Positions 17,118 through 25,587 are shown, counted from the stretch's first letter. The stretch: 56,583 bases of DNA from Stenotrophomonas cyclobalanopsidis (GCF_008710035.1 NZ_VYKI01000018.1:1-56583); one strand, 5' to 3'. Made by a program: numbers and translations. The notes: a model not told the origin generated them from the sequence alone.

Positions 17118-17507
17118 ATGTATCGCGCCGGACGGGGCGAAAAAGAGGAAGGCCAGAAGCGGATCCTGGCAATCGACATCCGTCGCGAAGGCTTCGAGTG
17201 GGCGCTGACCCATGGCTTTGACAGCCGTGCCGAACCCGGCATGGAGGCGGCGGCGTGGGAGCAGCTCAAGGCTCGATCCCCGGTGCGCATCCAGTGGGAT
17301 CCCGAGCGCGATCTGCTGCTGCGTCCGTTACCCCACCGTGCAATCCAGATAGGTCTGGGCAGGGAGGCGGTGCGTGCCTATGTCGGTGAATGGATTCGAG
17401 GCATCACCGATGTGACGGCGCAGGCGCACGCCATCCATGCGCTGGTGAAGGAGAGAAGGATGGAGGAAGCGCAGTCCGCACTTCCCCGCGAGCGGGTCTA
17501 CCCTTAG
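17118..17507 (+). CDS. Small protein of unknown function
   Basis: Predicted 129 residues from ATG 17118, with AAGGAAGG just ahead. The core has an alternating pattern (RILAIDIRREGFEWALTHGF, then QWDPERDLLLRPLPHRAIQI and GLGREAVRAYVGEWIRG) that looks like a compact alpha/beta fold with a helical C-terminus. There is no signal peptide or membrane segment. The frame begins 53 nt after the MFS stop, so it might be co-transcribed. I do not recognise it. Confidence 0.6.
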   Translation: MYRAGRGEKEEGQKRILAIDIRREGFEWALTHGFDSRAEPGMEAAAWEQLKARSPVRIQWDPERDLLLRPLPHRAIQIGLGREAVRAYVGEWIRGITDVTAQAHAIHALVKERRMEEAQSALPRERVYP

Positions 17508-17749
17508 CGTTAGGCCTGCGCTGGATGCTGGCAGGACGACCGGCGCTCCCCAGGGCGCACGGAAATGGCGCCGCCAACACCTCGACAGAGTTCCCTGAAC
17601 CGCAACTTCATTCATGTACTGGTAAGTTCAATATTCAGGGTCGATTTCACCAGCAAACGGATAATTCACACCTGTCGAGCGCCTCTTCTCTCTCCCTCTC
17701 TCCCGGGCAGGCGGCCGGCGAAACCAAAAATAATTAAAGGTGTGCCCCG

Positions 17750-18325
17750 ATGAACAAGAATTCGCTGCTCGCTCTGGGTCTGCTGGCTGCCCTGCCGTTC
17801 GCTGCATCGGCTGCCGATGGCCTGTCGTACAACTACGTCGAAGGCGGTTACGTGAACACCGATGCCAAGGGCGGCGACGCCGATGGCTGGGGCGTCAAGG
17901 GCTCGGTTGCCGTGCACCCGAACTTCTCGGTCTTCGCTGATTACAGCAAGCAGGAAACCGACACCTTCAAGAACGACGTTGACCAGTGGCGCATCGGCGC
18001 CGGCTACAACTACGGCATCGCACCGAACACCGACCTGGTGGCTCGTGTTGCGTACCAGAAGTTCGACATGAAGCACGGCCTGGACTTCAACGGCTACTCC
18101 ACCGAAGTGGGCCTGCGCACCGCGTTCAACCCGTACCTGGAAGGCTACGCGCTGGCCGGCTACGAGGACTACAGCAAGAAGCACGGGATCAACCCGGACG
18201 GCGAGTTCTACGGCCGCGTCGGCGCCACCGCCAAGTTCACCCCGAATTGGGGCCTGAGCGGCGAAGTGAAGCTGGCCAAGGCCGGCGACCGCGAGTGGTT
18301 CGTGGGCCCGCGCTTCACCTGGTAA
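17750..18325 (+). CDS. ax21: Ax21 family outer-membrane beta-barrel protein
   Basis: This 191-residue protein has a clear signal peptide (MNKNSLLALGLLAALPFAAS, cleavage near ASA-A) and alternating amphipathic strands (LSYNYVEGGYVNT, DLVARVAYQKFDM) that end in GPRFTW with a terminal aromatic. It matches the Ax21 family of Xanthomonas and Stenotrophomonas, a small OmpX-like barrel exported by the general secretory system and found in outer-membrane vesicles. Earlier claims that it is the XA21 ligand or a quorum signal were withdrawn. A CT-rich stretch (17683-17703) precedes AAAGGTG and ATG 17750. Transcription ends at the strong terminator at 18389. Confidence 0.93.
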   Translation: MNKNSLLALGLLAALPFAASAADGLSYNYVEGGYVNTDAKGGDADGWGVKGSVAVHPNFSVFADYSKQETDTFKNDVDQWRIGAGYNYGIAPNTDLVARVAYQKFDMKHGLDFNGYSTEVGLRTAFNPYLEGYALAGYEDYSKKHGINPDGEFYGRVGATAKFTPNWGLSGEVKLAKAGDREWFVGPRFTW

Positions 18326-18388
18326 TAAGCAGTACCGCAGTAAAAAGCGTTACCGGCGTGTGCTCTCTCTCTCTCCCACACGCCACCC

Positions 18389-18420
18389 GAAGCCCGGCCT
18401 CGCGCCGGGCTTCTTTTTTT
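18389..18420 (+). terminator. Rho-independent terminator of ax21
   Basis: A perfect 10-bp stem GAAGCCCGGC / GCCGGGCTTC (18389-18398 with 18404-18413, loop CTCGC) is followed by a run of seven T. It is the only canonical terminator in this part of the window and suits a highly expressed gene. Confidence 0.9.
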
Positions 18421-18474
18421 CTGCCTTCGCCGCCCCGCCCGGTGGCACACCCACGCCATCGCTCCAGTTGAACC

Positions 18475-18519
18475 GCCACGCGTGGCTGCTCTCCTCAGCC
18501 ACGCACGGCGCGGCTCTAC
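18475..18519. repeat. GTAG palindrome overlapping a stop codon
   Basis: Two palindromes of the CCACGC family face each other here: GCCACGCGTGGCTG, and the inverted copy ending in GGCTCTAC at 18519. On the minus strand the GTAG head supplies the TAG stop codon (18518-18516) of the membrane-protein gene. Confidence 0.8.
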
Positions 18520-19118
18520 TGCAGTTGTGCTTCCAATTCGGCCAACCGGTCCAGCCGCCGCTGCCGGCGGCGGCCAGCCCATGCGCCAGTCAGTGCCGCC
18601 ACCACCACGACCGAGCCGTTCAACCACAGGTTCAGTGCCCAGGTCTGAGGCGGCAGTGCACCGGGAACATCGGGTCCAGCCTGCATTGCGGTAAGCGCCA
18701 TCCACACCAACCCCGCCCAGACTGCCAGGGAAAGCCAGATGTTGACCCGCCAGATCTGCATCGAGATGCGCGCGCGCTGGCGCTCGAACGCCAGCAGTGC
18801 GGCCGGAGCCAGGCCGCGGCTGCGCCACTGTCGCCGCCGCTGCACGAAGATCCAGCCAGCCACGGCCAGTACGAACGCGATCAGGCCCCACAGCAGACCA
18901 TGCGCGATCAGCTTGCGCGGATCGAGCAGGGCGCGGACGCAGTTGGCCACGGCCACCACGGTGATCAGTAGTTCAATGGCCGATCGCAGGCGGATCCAGC
19001 GGCTGCGACGCTCCGCCTCGCGCTGCAGAGCGGCCACATCCACCGCGGGCGGGCCTGGCTGCTGCTGCCACAGGGCCTGCAGATCGCCCCACTCCGGGTT
19101 GTGGGTTACCGGTTTCAT
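18516..19118 (-). CDS. Four-helix membrane protein, candidate anti-sigma factor
   Basis: This 200-residue protein has a soluble N-terminal segment (MKPVTHNPEWGDLQALWQQQ) and about four hydrophobic helices (AIELLITVVAVANCV, GLIAFVLAVAGWIFV, IWLSLAVWAGLVWMAL, GSVVVVAALTGAWA). Its ATG overlaps the stop of the sigma factor gene by 4 nt. A cytosolic N-terminus plus membrane anchor encoded right behind an ECF-like sigma factor fits an anti-sigma role, but no zinc-finger HxxxCxxC motif is present. The stop codon lies inside a GTAG repeat. Confidence 0.75.
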   Translation of the reverse strand: MKPVTHNPEWGDLQALWQQQPGPPAVDVAALQREAERRSRWIRLRSAIELLITVVAVANCVRALLDPRKLIAHGLLWGLIAFVLAVAGWIFVQRRRQWRSRGLAPAALLAFERQRARISMQIWRVNIWLSLAVWAGLVWMALTAMQAGPDVPGALPPQTWALNLWLNGSVVVVAALTGAWAGRRRQRRLDRLAELEAQLQ

Positions 19119-19618
19119 CGGGTGCCTCCCATCCGCTCACGTAGTTGCCGGCGTGCGCGGCTTAGGCGCTGGGCAACGGTGTTCTCTTCCAGGGCCAGTG
19201 CCTGGCCGATCTCGCGCTGCGAAAAGCCCTCCAGGGCAAGAAGCACTACCTGGCGCAGGCCCAATGGCAGCTGCTGTACCGCCCGCAGCAGGGTGCCCTG
19301 CTGCTGGGCGCGCGCGGCCTGCTGCTGAGGGTCCGCATCGGGATCGGGCAGGTGGTCGTCCAGCGCGCTGCCGCGATGGCGCTGCTCACTGGCCAGTGCA
19401 TCCATCGCACGGTTGTGCGCCACCCGCGCGATGAAGGCGCGCAGCGTGCCTTCTTCGCCGCGCCAGCGCGGCAGCGCCTGCCACAAGGCGATGCTGATCT
19501 CCTGCAGCAGATCGTCGCGACGCGCAGGTTCGCGCGCGTAGCCGCTGGCCATGCGTGCGAGCAGAGGCCAGTGTGCCTGCAGCACCTCTGCGATATCGAT
19601 GGACTGCGTCCTGCCCAC
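19115..19618 (-). CDS. Sigma-70 family (ECF-like) RNA polymerase sigma factor
   Basis: This 167-residue factor has region 2 (DDLLQEISIALWQALPRW, ending in IARVAHNRAMDAL) and region 4 (QLPLGLRQVVLLALEGFSQR, then EIGQALALEENTVAQRLSRA). The long Gln/Asp linker between them (about 85-105) is usual. It is the middle gene of a three-gene operon: 9 nt after a membrane-protein gene and overlapping the candidate anti-sigma gene. This implies envelope-signal control, though the signal is unknown. Confidence 0.87.
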   Translation of the reverse strand: MGRTQSIDIAEVLQAHWPLLARMASGYAREPARRDDLLQEISIALWQALPRWRGEEGTLRAFIARVAHNRAMDALASEQRHRGSALDDHLPDPDADPQQQAARAQQQGTLLRAVQQLPLGLRQVVLLALEGFSQREIGQALALEENTVAQRLSRARRQLRERMGGTR

Positions 19619-19627
19619 CCGCGCTCC

Positions 19628-20359
19628 TCAGCCGATGCCGTCCGCGAAGACATCGCGGTAGATCCAATAGGATACGTAGCCGAGAAGCAGCAGGGGCAGC
19701 AGCAGCCACGGCTGGTACGGCAGCGCCAGCAGCAGCACCGCATTGAGCAGCAGGTAGGCACCGAGCGGACGCCAGCCTTCGCGCAGCAGCCGCAGGTTGT
19801 CGCGCAGGGCAGCACGTGCAGGGATGCCATCCAGCAGCGCACGCGGCAGTGTGGTCAGCAGCAGCATGCCCAGCGGCAGGCCGCTGGCCAGCACCAGGGC
19901 GATCTGCAGGCGAGTGACCGTGGTGGCCAGCACCGCGCTGTCACCGAGGGCGAAGGCTGCCGCGGCCGCAGGCCCGGCCAGTACGCCGGCCATCGCCACC
20001 TGGCCGGCGAAGACCACTGCCGAGAGCAGCGCCAGTACCGCGACCGTCGCGGGACGTGCACGCAGCCGGCGGCCAGCCTGCAGCGGCGCGAAGCGCCCAC
20101 CGCGGACGAACTGATCCAGCATCAGCAGGGCCCACATCGATACCATCGGCACCACCAGCTTGGACACCACGACGCCGGCGACCGGCACGCCCAGCTGCAG
20201 CACGAGTTCCACCAGCATCGGCAGCAGCGCCAGCAGGAACAGCCGCAGCGGTGCGCGCCGCAGCATGCCCGCGCTGCGCGCAAGCCAGTGCAGGAGGCGG
20301 CCGGTGGGCCAGCGGCGGCTTGGTTGAGTGGTGGTGGCAGCAATGTCCGGGGCGTGCAT
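19628..20359 (-). CDS. Multi-pass membrane protein in sigma-factor operon
   Basis: Predicted 243 residues from ATG 20359 (MHAPDIAATT). About six hydrophobic helices are seen, e.g. LRLFLLALLPMLVELVLQLG, PATVAVLALLSAVVFAGQVA, ALVLASGLPLGMLLLTTLP and a Leu-rich C-terminal helix near PYQPWLLLPLLLLGYVSYWI. There is a mild resemblance to BPSS1780-type membrane proteins but not enough to name it. It is the first gene of the operon with the sigma factor, so it may take part in sensing or be a regulated target. Confidence 0.7.
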   Translation of the reverse strand: MHAPDIAATTTQPSRRWPTGRLLHWLARSAGMLRRAPLRLFLLALLPMLVELVLQLGVPVAGVVVSKLVVPMVSMWALLMLDQFVRGGRFAPLQAGRRLRARPATVAVLALLSAVVFAGQVAMAGVLAGPAAAAAFALGDSAVLATTVTRLQIALVLASGLPLGMLLLTTLPRALLDGIPARAALRDNLRLLREGWRPLGAYLLLNAVLLLALPYQPWLLLPLLLLGYVSYWIYRDVFADGIG

Positions 20360-20458
20360 GCGGGCTCCAAGCGGCGTGTAGTGATGATTGAAGACGCCGC
20401 CGACGGGAAAAACCTGACATCGATCTTCATCACGCCGTACTCTCATGCCAGCGCTTCA

Positions 20459-20513
20459 GTAGAGCCACGCCGTGCGTGGATGTTCTCCTCAGCCACGCAT
20501 GGTGTGGCTCTAC
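20459..20513. repeat. Inverted pair of GTAG palindromes
   Basis: GTAGAGCCACGCCGTGCGTG at 20459 faces CCACGCATGGTGTGGCTCTA ending at 20513. The pair can fold as two small hairpins or one long stem. It lies in the 376-nt gap between the sigma operon and the thiamin locus, which contains only repeats. Confidence 0.85.
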
Positions 20514-20614
20514 TGCGTCAGCATCTGCAGGGGGGGGCTTCCGCTGGAATCGGCCGCACTTCGCCCCTCGCACCTGATTGCTGCGGGAGCGCCAACCAAG
20601 GTTGGCGACTACCA

Positions 20615-20740
20615 GTAGATCCACGCCATGCGTGGATAGCATGACCAGTAGATTCACGCCATGCGTGGATAGCATGACCAGTAGATCCACGCCATGCGTG
20701 GATGAGCGCGCGCAAGGCAGTCGAGCAAGCTCGACTCTAC
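20615..20740. repeat. Three tandem GTAG palindromes plus one inverted
   Basis: GTAGATCCACGCCATGCGTG copies start at 20615, 20648 and 20681, a 33-bp period. An inverted copy of another subfamily, CAGTCGAGCAAGCTCGACTC followed by TAC (20718-20740), comes next. Its GTAG head gives the TAG stop codon of the permease gene at 20737. Confidence 0.88.
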
Positions 20741-21306
20741 CGCTGCTCGCGCGCCGCAGCACTCCACGCCCGCAGGCCGAACACCGCCAGGCCCAGGAAG
20801 AACACGTACAGCGCCGCGGTCACGTGCAGCGACTTGAACAGGTATGTGCCCACGTAGACCACGTCCACCGCGATCCACACCCACCAGCACGCCACGTGGC
20901 GGCGCGCCTGCCACCACTGCCCGACCAGGCTCAGCGCGGTCAGCATCGCATCCAGCCACGGCAGCGCCGCATCGGTGAAGCTGTGCATGGCCGTGCCCAG
21001 GGCGATGCCACCGCACAGGCCGATGGCCACGTCGCGCAGCGCCTTGCCACGCGCCAGCGGCACGATGCGGATGCTGCCTTCGTCGGCGGCATGCTGGCGC
21101 CAGTTGATCCAGCCGTAGACCAGGAAGCCACCGAAGGCGACCTGCAGCAGCGTGTCCGAATACAGCTTGGCCTCGGCGAACACCGCGCCGTACAGCGCCA
21201 CCGACAGCAGGCCCACCGGCCACGCCGCCAACCGGCGCCGGGCCATCAGCCAGACGCCGAGCACGCTGCACAGCGCGGCAGTCCACTCGAGCAGCACGCC
21301 GCTCAC
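20737..21306 (-). CDS. PnuC-family permease, probable thiamin transporter (PnuT type)
   Basis: This 189-residue protein has about six to seven membrane helices and the family block WWVWIAVDVVYVGTYLFKSL near the C-terminus, as in PnuC-type vitamin permeases. PnuC proteins move nicotinamide riboside, but relatives controlled by TPP riboswitches (PnuT) move thiamin. Here the gene overlaps the TonB receptor by 4 nt and that receptor sits behind a TPP riboswitch, so thiamin is the likely cargo. The stop codon TAG belongs to a GTAG repeat. Confidence 0.87.
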   Translation of the reverse strand: MSGVLLEWTAALCSVLGVWLMARRRLAAWPVGLLSVALYGAVFAEAKLYSDTLLQVAFGGFLVYGWINWRQHAADEGSIRIVPLARGKALRDVAIGLCGGIALGTAMHSFTDAALPWLDAMLTALSLVGQWWQARRHVACWWVWIAVDVVYVGTYLFKSLHVTAALYVFFLGLAVFGLRAWSAAAREQR

Positions 21307-23492
21307 AGCGCGAACGTGACCGACAGGCGCGCCTGTCGCGGTGCACCCGGGAACAGGTAGTAATCACCACCGCTGCTGCCGGTATCGCGCCAGTAGAAGC
21401 GGTTGAACACGTTGTCCACCGACAGGTTCCAGGTCACCGCGCGCTCATGCAGGCGATGCTGGAAGCGCAGGCCGGCATCGAACACCGAGTAGTCCGGCGC
21501 ATGCACGCTGCCATCGGCGCGGGCCACGTTGGAGGCGGCATAACGCCAGCCACCGGTCACATCCAGGCCCTGCACGAAGGGCAGCGCATAGGCCAGGTGC
21601 ACGCTGGCACGCACCTTGGGCACGTTTACCAGCTGGTGGCCCTCATACGCCGGCGTACCTGCATCGCGTGCGCGTGCCTGCAGCACGCTGGCGCTGGCGA
21701 CGATCTGCAGCGCATCGGTCAGCTGGCCATTGGCGGTCAGTTCCAGGCCGCTGTGGGCCTGCGTGCCCTGCTGAAGGAAGGTGTAGCCCGCTTCGCTGTC
21801 GTCCGGCTGGGCGAACTGGTACGGCTGGGAAATGCGGAACAGCGCCGCGCCCAGTGTCAGTGCTTCCACCGGCACGTACTTCACGCCCACTTCCAGCTGG
21901 CGCGACTGCACCGACGGCAGGAACTCATCGGCGTTGGAGGTCCAGAACGGCGCCTCCTGGCCCAGCGAGATGCCGCGCACGTAGCTGCCGTAGACGTTGA
22001 GCTGGTCGTTGGCCTTCCACACCAGCGCGGTCTGCGGCAGGAAGCGCGACAGGCGGCTCTGCCGCTGCAGGGCGCCGCGCTTGTCATAGGCACGCTCGTC
22101 CAGGCGCACGAAACGGCCACCGGCCAGCCACTGCCAGTCATCGCCGAAGCTGACGCGGTCCAGCGCGAACACGGCAGTCTGGCGGCTGTCCAGGCGGCGC
22201 GCGGACGGGCCCGGCTGCAGCGGCGAGGGCGCGTACACCGGCACCTGTGCATCGTGGATGTTGGCGCTGCCCACGTACTCGTTGACGCTGGGGCGGCGGT
22301 CGACGGTGCGGCGGAAATAGTCGGCGCCGACGGTCAGCTCATGGCCGACGCTGCCGGTATCGAAACGGCCGCGCAGTTCGGCGCGCGCCTGCTGGTTGCG
22401 GCGGGTGTCATCCGGGCTGCGGTAATCGTAGATGTCGTAGTCGCCATTGGGCGCGAAGTAGTTGCCCGGCGTGCTGCCATCGGCGCACTGCGCGGTGTAG
22501 TAGCAGCCGTAGGCGAAGGCCACGTTGTCATCGATGACCGAGCGGCTGTAGCCCACCGACACGCGCGACTGCCAGCGCTCGCTGAAATCGTAGGTGTGCA
22601 GGGCAGTGATGTTGGTGCTGGCGATATCCACCGCGCGCTGCCACGGCTGGTAGCCGAGCAGGTGCTTGCGGTCGACGCCGCGCGGCAGCTCGCTGGCGCC
22701 CAGCAGCTGGTAGCCGGACACCGAGCGCTGCGTGCTGGTCTGGTAGTTGGCATCCACTTCCAGCTTGCCGCGTTCGCCGATGAACCAGTCAGCGGCCAGC
22801 GAGTAGAAGTTGCGGTTGCCGTCGGCGTGCTCGACGTAGGAATTGCTGGCGTCCCAGGCGGCATTGAGGCGCACGCCGAACCGCGGCGTGATCCAGTGGC
22901 CGACATCGGCCGCGACATAGCGCGAGCCTTCCGAATCGGTGCCCAGGGTGACGGTGCGCACTTCGGCGGGGCGCTTGCCCACGTAGTTGATGATGCCGCC
23001 CGGCGCCATCACGCCGGCAGCGAGGCCGGCTTCACCCTTGAGGATCTGCACTTCCTGCACGTTTTCCAGGGCAAGGCGCTGTTCGCCGGCGATGGCCAGG
23101 CCGTTGAAGCGGTAGCCGGTGGCCGCGTCCAAGGCGAAACCGCGGATGGCGATGTTCTGGTAATAGCCGACCGGTGCGTAGGCATCACCCAGCGAGGCAT
23201 CGTTGCTGGCCAGCTCGGACAGCGAACGCACCTGGCGGCGGTCGAGGTAATCGCGGTCGAGCACGTTCACCGAGGCCGGCGTGTCCTTCCAGCTGCCGCC
23301 GCCGAAGGCATTGGCGCGCGCGGTATCGGCCGCGGGTTTGCCGGCCTGCACGCGCACGGCGGCCAGCTCGGTCGGCGAGCGTTCGGCGCCGGTGGCGTTC
23401 ACGTCGGTGGATGCCTCGGCAGCGCTGGCGTGCAGCGGCAGGGTGGCGCAGAGGGCAAGGGCGAGCAGGGTGGGGCGCAGGCAGCGGTTCAT
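21303..23492 (-). CDS. TonB-dependent receptor, probable thiamin uptake
   Basis: This 729-residue receptor has a signal peptide (MNRCLRPTLLALALCATLPL, cleavage near ASA). The plug domain resembles FpvA/FhuA-type receptors (VNVLDRDYLDRRQVRSLSEL; later GGIINYVGKRP) and the 22-strand barrel ends in LSVTFAL with a hydrophobic final residue. The riboswitch upstream marks it as thiamin-repressed, so the ligand is probably thiamin or a derivative despite the siderophore-receptor look. The start at ATG 23492 follows a purine-rich stretch; the upstream part of the frame is the riboswitch itself. Confidence 0.88.
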   Translation of the reverse strand: MNRCLRPTLLALALCATLPLHASAAEASTDVNATGAERSPTELAAVRVQAGKPAADTARANAFGGGSWKDTPASVNVLDRDYLDRRQVRSLSELASNDASLGDAYAPVGYYQNIAIRGFALDAATGYRFNGLAIAGEQRLALENVQEVQILKGEAGLAAGVMAPGGIINYVGKRPAEVRTVTLGTDSEGSRYVAADVGHWITPRFGVRLNAAWDASNSYVEHADGNRNFYSLAADWFIGERGKLEVDANYQTSTQRSVSGYQLLGASELPRGVDRKHLLGYQPWQRAVDIASTNITALHTYDFSERWQSRVSVGYSRSVIDDNVAFAYGCYYTAQCADGSTPGNYFAPNGDYDIYDYRSPDDTRRNQQARAELRGRFDTGSVGHELTVGADYFRRTVDRRPSVNEYVGSANIHDAQVPVYAPSPLQPGPSARRLDSRQTAVFALDRVSFGDDWQWLAGGRFVRLDERAYDKRGALQRQSRLSRFLPQTALVWKANDQLNVYGSYVRGISLGQEAPFWTSNADEFLPSVQSRQLEVGVKYVPVEALTLGAALFRISQPYQFAQPDDSEAGYTFLQQGTQAHSGLELTANGQLTDALQIVASASVLQARARDAGTPAYEGHQLVNVPKVRASVHLAYALPFVQGLDVTGGWRYAASNVARADGSVHAPDYSVFDAGLRFQHRLHERAVTWNLSVDNVFNRFYWRDTGSSGGDYYLFPGAPRQARLSVTFAL

Positions 23493-23572
23493 TCGGTTCG
23501 TCTTCTGACAGCAAGGGAGACGAAGCGACGGCGCACGGACGCACCTGCCCGGAACGGGGGTGCGACTGCTGC

Positions 23573-23650
23573 TCAAAGCTCCCTACGCCGGTGCAAACCG
23601 GATCAGGTTCCAAGGGACTCTCTCAGCCTGGCAATCCAGGCACCCCCGCT
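23573..23650 (-). promoter_or_regulatory. TPP (THI-box) riboswitch
   Basis: The minus strand reads GGGGGTGCCTGG...CTGAGAGAGTCCC...ACCTGATCCGG...CCGGCGTAGGGAGC, which are the conserved thiamin pyrophosphate aptamer blocks in order. It lies about 80 nt ahead of the TonB receptor start. A hairpin with GCACC/GGTGC arms (about 23541-23563) follows the aptamer but has no U-run, so translational or Rho-dependent control is more likely than an intrinsic terminator. Confidence 0.95.
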
Positions 23651-23693
23651 TCAGATGACCATTTCACTACAAATGGTGGCGATTTGCGAGCCA

Positions 23694-23722
23694 GGGGTCG
23701 GATGAGGGGTCAGAGCCCTCAC
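23694..23722. repeat. Degenerate copy of the GGGGTCGGATCC hairpin family
   Basis: GGGGTCGGATGAGGGGTCAG followed by AGCCCTCAC is a shortened relative of the hairpins at 25588, 43847 and 52379. It touches the stop codon of the kinase gene. Confidence 0.6.
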
Positions 23723-24846
23723 GCCGCCGCGCGCAGCGCCCGCAGCAGCCCTTGTCCCGCCTCACTGTGGAACCACGCCGGGTGCCCCAGCATGAACGGC
23801 TGCCAGGCCACGTCGGCATTGGCGGTGGAGCCGGTGATGCCTTCGAAGTACTCCACTTCGGACAGTGCGAAGTCGAAATGGACCACCGGCAACAGGTCGG
23901 CCAGCAGCTGCACGCGTCCGGCCGACAGCGGCAGCACCTCGCGGTAGCCCTGCAGCAGGGCCAGGGCGATGTCGATGCGCACGGCGTCGTCGCCACGTTC
24001 CAGTTGCAGCCAGGCCACGGCGTTGCGCTCGATGGCGGTGGCCAGGTCGAACAGCGCGCTGGTGGGCGAAGCCAGGCCGAAATCCAGCACGGTGGCCACC
24101 GCGCCGTCGGCATCCCACAGCAGGTTGGAGACGTGCCAGTCGTTGTGCGCCCACAGCCGTGGCTCGTCGCGCAGGCGCGTGGGCAGGCCCTTGTGCCAGG
24201 GCAGCACTTCCGCGTGCAGCTGCGCCTGCCAGGGAATGCGCGCCAGGTAACGGGCCAGGCCGGGGCGGTTTGGCAGATCGGCCTGCAGCGCCCCGATGGG
24301 ATCCTCGGCGCGGATCAGGTCATCGCGCGCCACCAGGATGTGGGTACTGCGCTGTGGCGCGTGGAAACTGGCCGAGGCCTGGTGCAGGCGCGCCAGCATG
24401 CGCCCGGCCTGCAGCGCCTGCGCGCTGTCGGTCAGCAGCGACCACGACACCGCATCGCGGTACAGGTCCGCACCCGCGCCGGCGGCGTGCAGTTCGTAGG
24501 TCCACGGCCCATGCTCGACCGCAGTCGCGCCATCAGCAGCGGCCAGCACCTGCACCACCGGCACGCCGTGTGCGGCCAGATGGGCGATGAAACGGTGTTC
24601 TTCCTGCAGGCAGGCGGCGCTGCGCACGCTGTGGTGGTGGCGCTTGATGAACACCTGGCCCATCGCGCCCTGCACGATCGCCGCCGCCGACAGCGGGCGC
24701 GGGCTGTGCCAGTGCAGCGTGCTGTCCGCCGCCAGTGCCGGGTACCGCGTGCACAGCCACGCCACTTCGTCGGCGCGGATCGCTGGCCAGTCGGCAGCGA
24801 CCTCGTCGTTGTTGAGGCCCTGCACGCGATGGGGGGAAGAAGTCAT
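23719..24846 (-). CDS. APH-fold phosphotransferase, candidate thiamin kinase
   Basis: This 375-residue kinase of the aminoglycoside-phosphotransferase/choline-kinase fold shows the catalytic loop HNDWHVSNLLWD and the metal-binding DFG of TVLDFGLASP. ATG 24846 (MTSSPHRVQG) is chosen over an upstream start that lacks protein-like sequence. It lies on the same strand just ahead of the TPP riboswitch, and thiamin kinase ThiK belongs to this fold, so a role in trapping imported thiamin is possible. It is not itself behind the riboswitch, so another small-molecule kinase role cannot be excluded. Confidence 0.8.
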   Translation of the reverse strand: MTSSPHRVQGLNNDEVAADWPAIRADEVAWLCTRYPALAADSTLHWHSPRPLSAAAIVQGAMGQVFIKRHHHSVRSAACLQEEHRFIAHLAAHGVPVVQVLAAADGATAVEHGPWTYELHAAGAGADLYRDAVSWSLLTDSAQALQAGRMLARLHQASASFHAPQRSTHILVARDDLIRAEDPIGALQADLPNRPGLARYLARIPWQAQLHAEVLPWHKGLPTRLRDEPRLWAHNDWHVSNLLWDADGAVATVLDFGLASPTSALFDLATAIERNAVAWLQLERGDDAVRIDIALALLQGYREVLPLSAGRVQLLADLLPVVHFDFALSEVEYFEGITGSTANADVAWQPFMLGHPAWFHSEAGQGLLRALRAAA

Positions 24847-24934
24847 GCCGCAGCCGCTGCCCGGAAAGGAGTCACCAAGGCTGCGCATTCAACGCCATGG
24901 GCGCTGCCGGCGCAAGCTGCGGGGGACAAACGAA

Positions 24935-24961
24935 AACGGGCAGATCCAGGATCTGCCCGTT
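24935..24961 (-). terminator. Terminator of the glycine-zipper gene
   Basis: A 12-bp perfect stem AACGGGCAGATC / GATCTGCCCGTT (24935-24946 with 24950-24961) closes on a 3-nt loop. Read on the minus strand it is followed by TTCGTTTG after the stem's final TT. It lies just downstream of the gene ending at 24988. Confidence 0.8.
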
Positions 24962-24987
24962 GCCGGAATCATCAAGCGGCGGCGCGC

Positions 24988-25359
24988 TTACCAGCCGCGA
25001 TGACGGCCGCGATCGTGGTAGTGGCGGCGGTCGTGGCCACGGTCGTGGTAGCCGCGGCTGTAACCCCGGTTGTAACCGCGGTCGTAGCGACGGTTGTCAT
25101 AGCGACGGTCATAGCGGCGGTCGTGGTGGTCCTTGGTGGTCAGGTTGCCGATGGCACCACCGGCCACCGCGCCACCGACGGTCGCGGTCGGGTCGCCGTT
25201 GGAGATCAGATGGCCGGCCACGCCGCCCACCACCGCACCGACCACGGTGCGCTTGTCCTTCCTCGACATCGCGCTGGCATCGCTGACCACCGCCACGCCG
25301 GCCAGCAGGGCAAGGGCCATCGCCAGGCCACGGAAGCTGATTGCGGACGTACTGATCAT
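24988..25359 (-). CDS. Glycine-zipper envelope protein with Arg/Tyr/His-rich tail
   Basis: This 123-residue protein has a signal peptide (MISTSAISFRGLAMALALLA, cleavage near ASA). A glycine-zipper segment follows (VVGAVVGGVAGHLIS and VGGAVAGGAIGNL), of the kind found in SlyB/Rcn-like outer-membrane proteins. A low-complexity tail repeats RRYD/RGY and is rich in His. AGGAGA precedes ATG 25359. The tail could bind metals or nucleic acid, but that is a guess from composition. It is single and ends at a strong terminator. Confidence 0.78.
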   Translation of the reverse strand: MISTSAISFRGLAMALALLAGVAVVSDASAMSRKDKRTVVGAVVGGVAGHLISNGDPTATVGGAVAGGAIGNLTTKDHHDRRYDRRYDNRRYDRGYNRGYSRGYHDRGHDRRHYHDRGRHRGW

Positions 25360-25587
25360 GTTCGGTTCTCCTGTCTGGGGCTTGCCACGGTGGGCAGGGA
25401 GGGCGGGGGCGCCCTGGCTGCCGTGCTGTCCAAACTGGTCTTCCAACATTGTCGGAACATTGCGCCTGGACGGCCTGCGGCGTGCGTATTCATCTAGCGT
25501 CATGGGCGATGAAGCGCACCTGAAAATCCGCCTGAACGGGAGCTGCAACACACGGGGCCGAAACGTTTCCTTCAGGAAAACAGGAAC

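Noticed and set aside
17750..18325. Ax21 as a quorum-sensing signal or immune elicitor
   Set aside because: Those claims for the family were withdrawn; the sequence shows a small outer-membrane barrel and nothing more specific.
23719..24846. Aminoglycoside resistance gene
   Set aside because: It has the APH fold motifs, but the fold is shared by many metabolite kinases; the context is thiamin uptake and no resistance-specific feature is visible.
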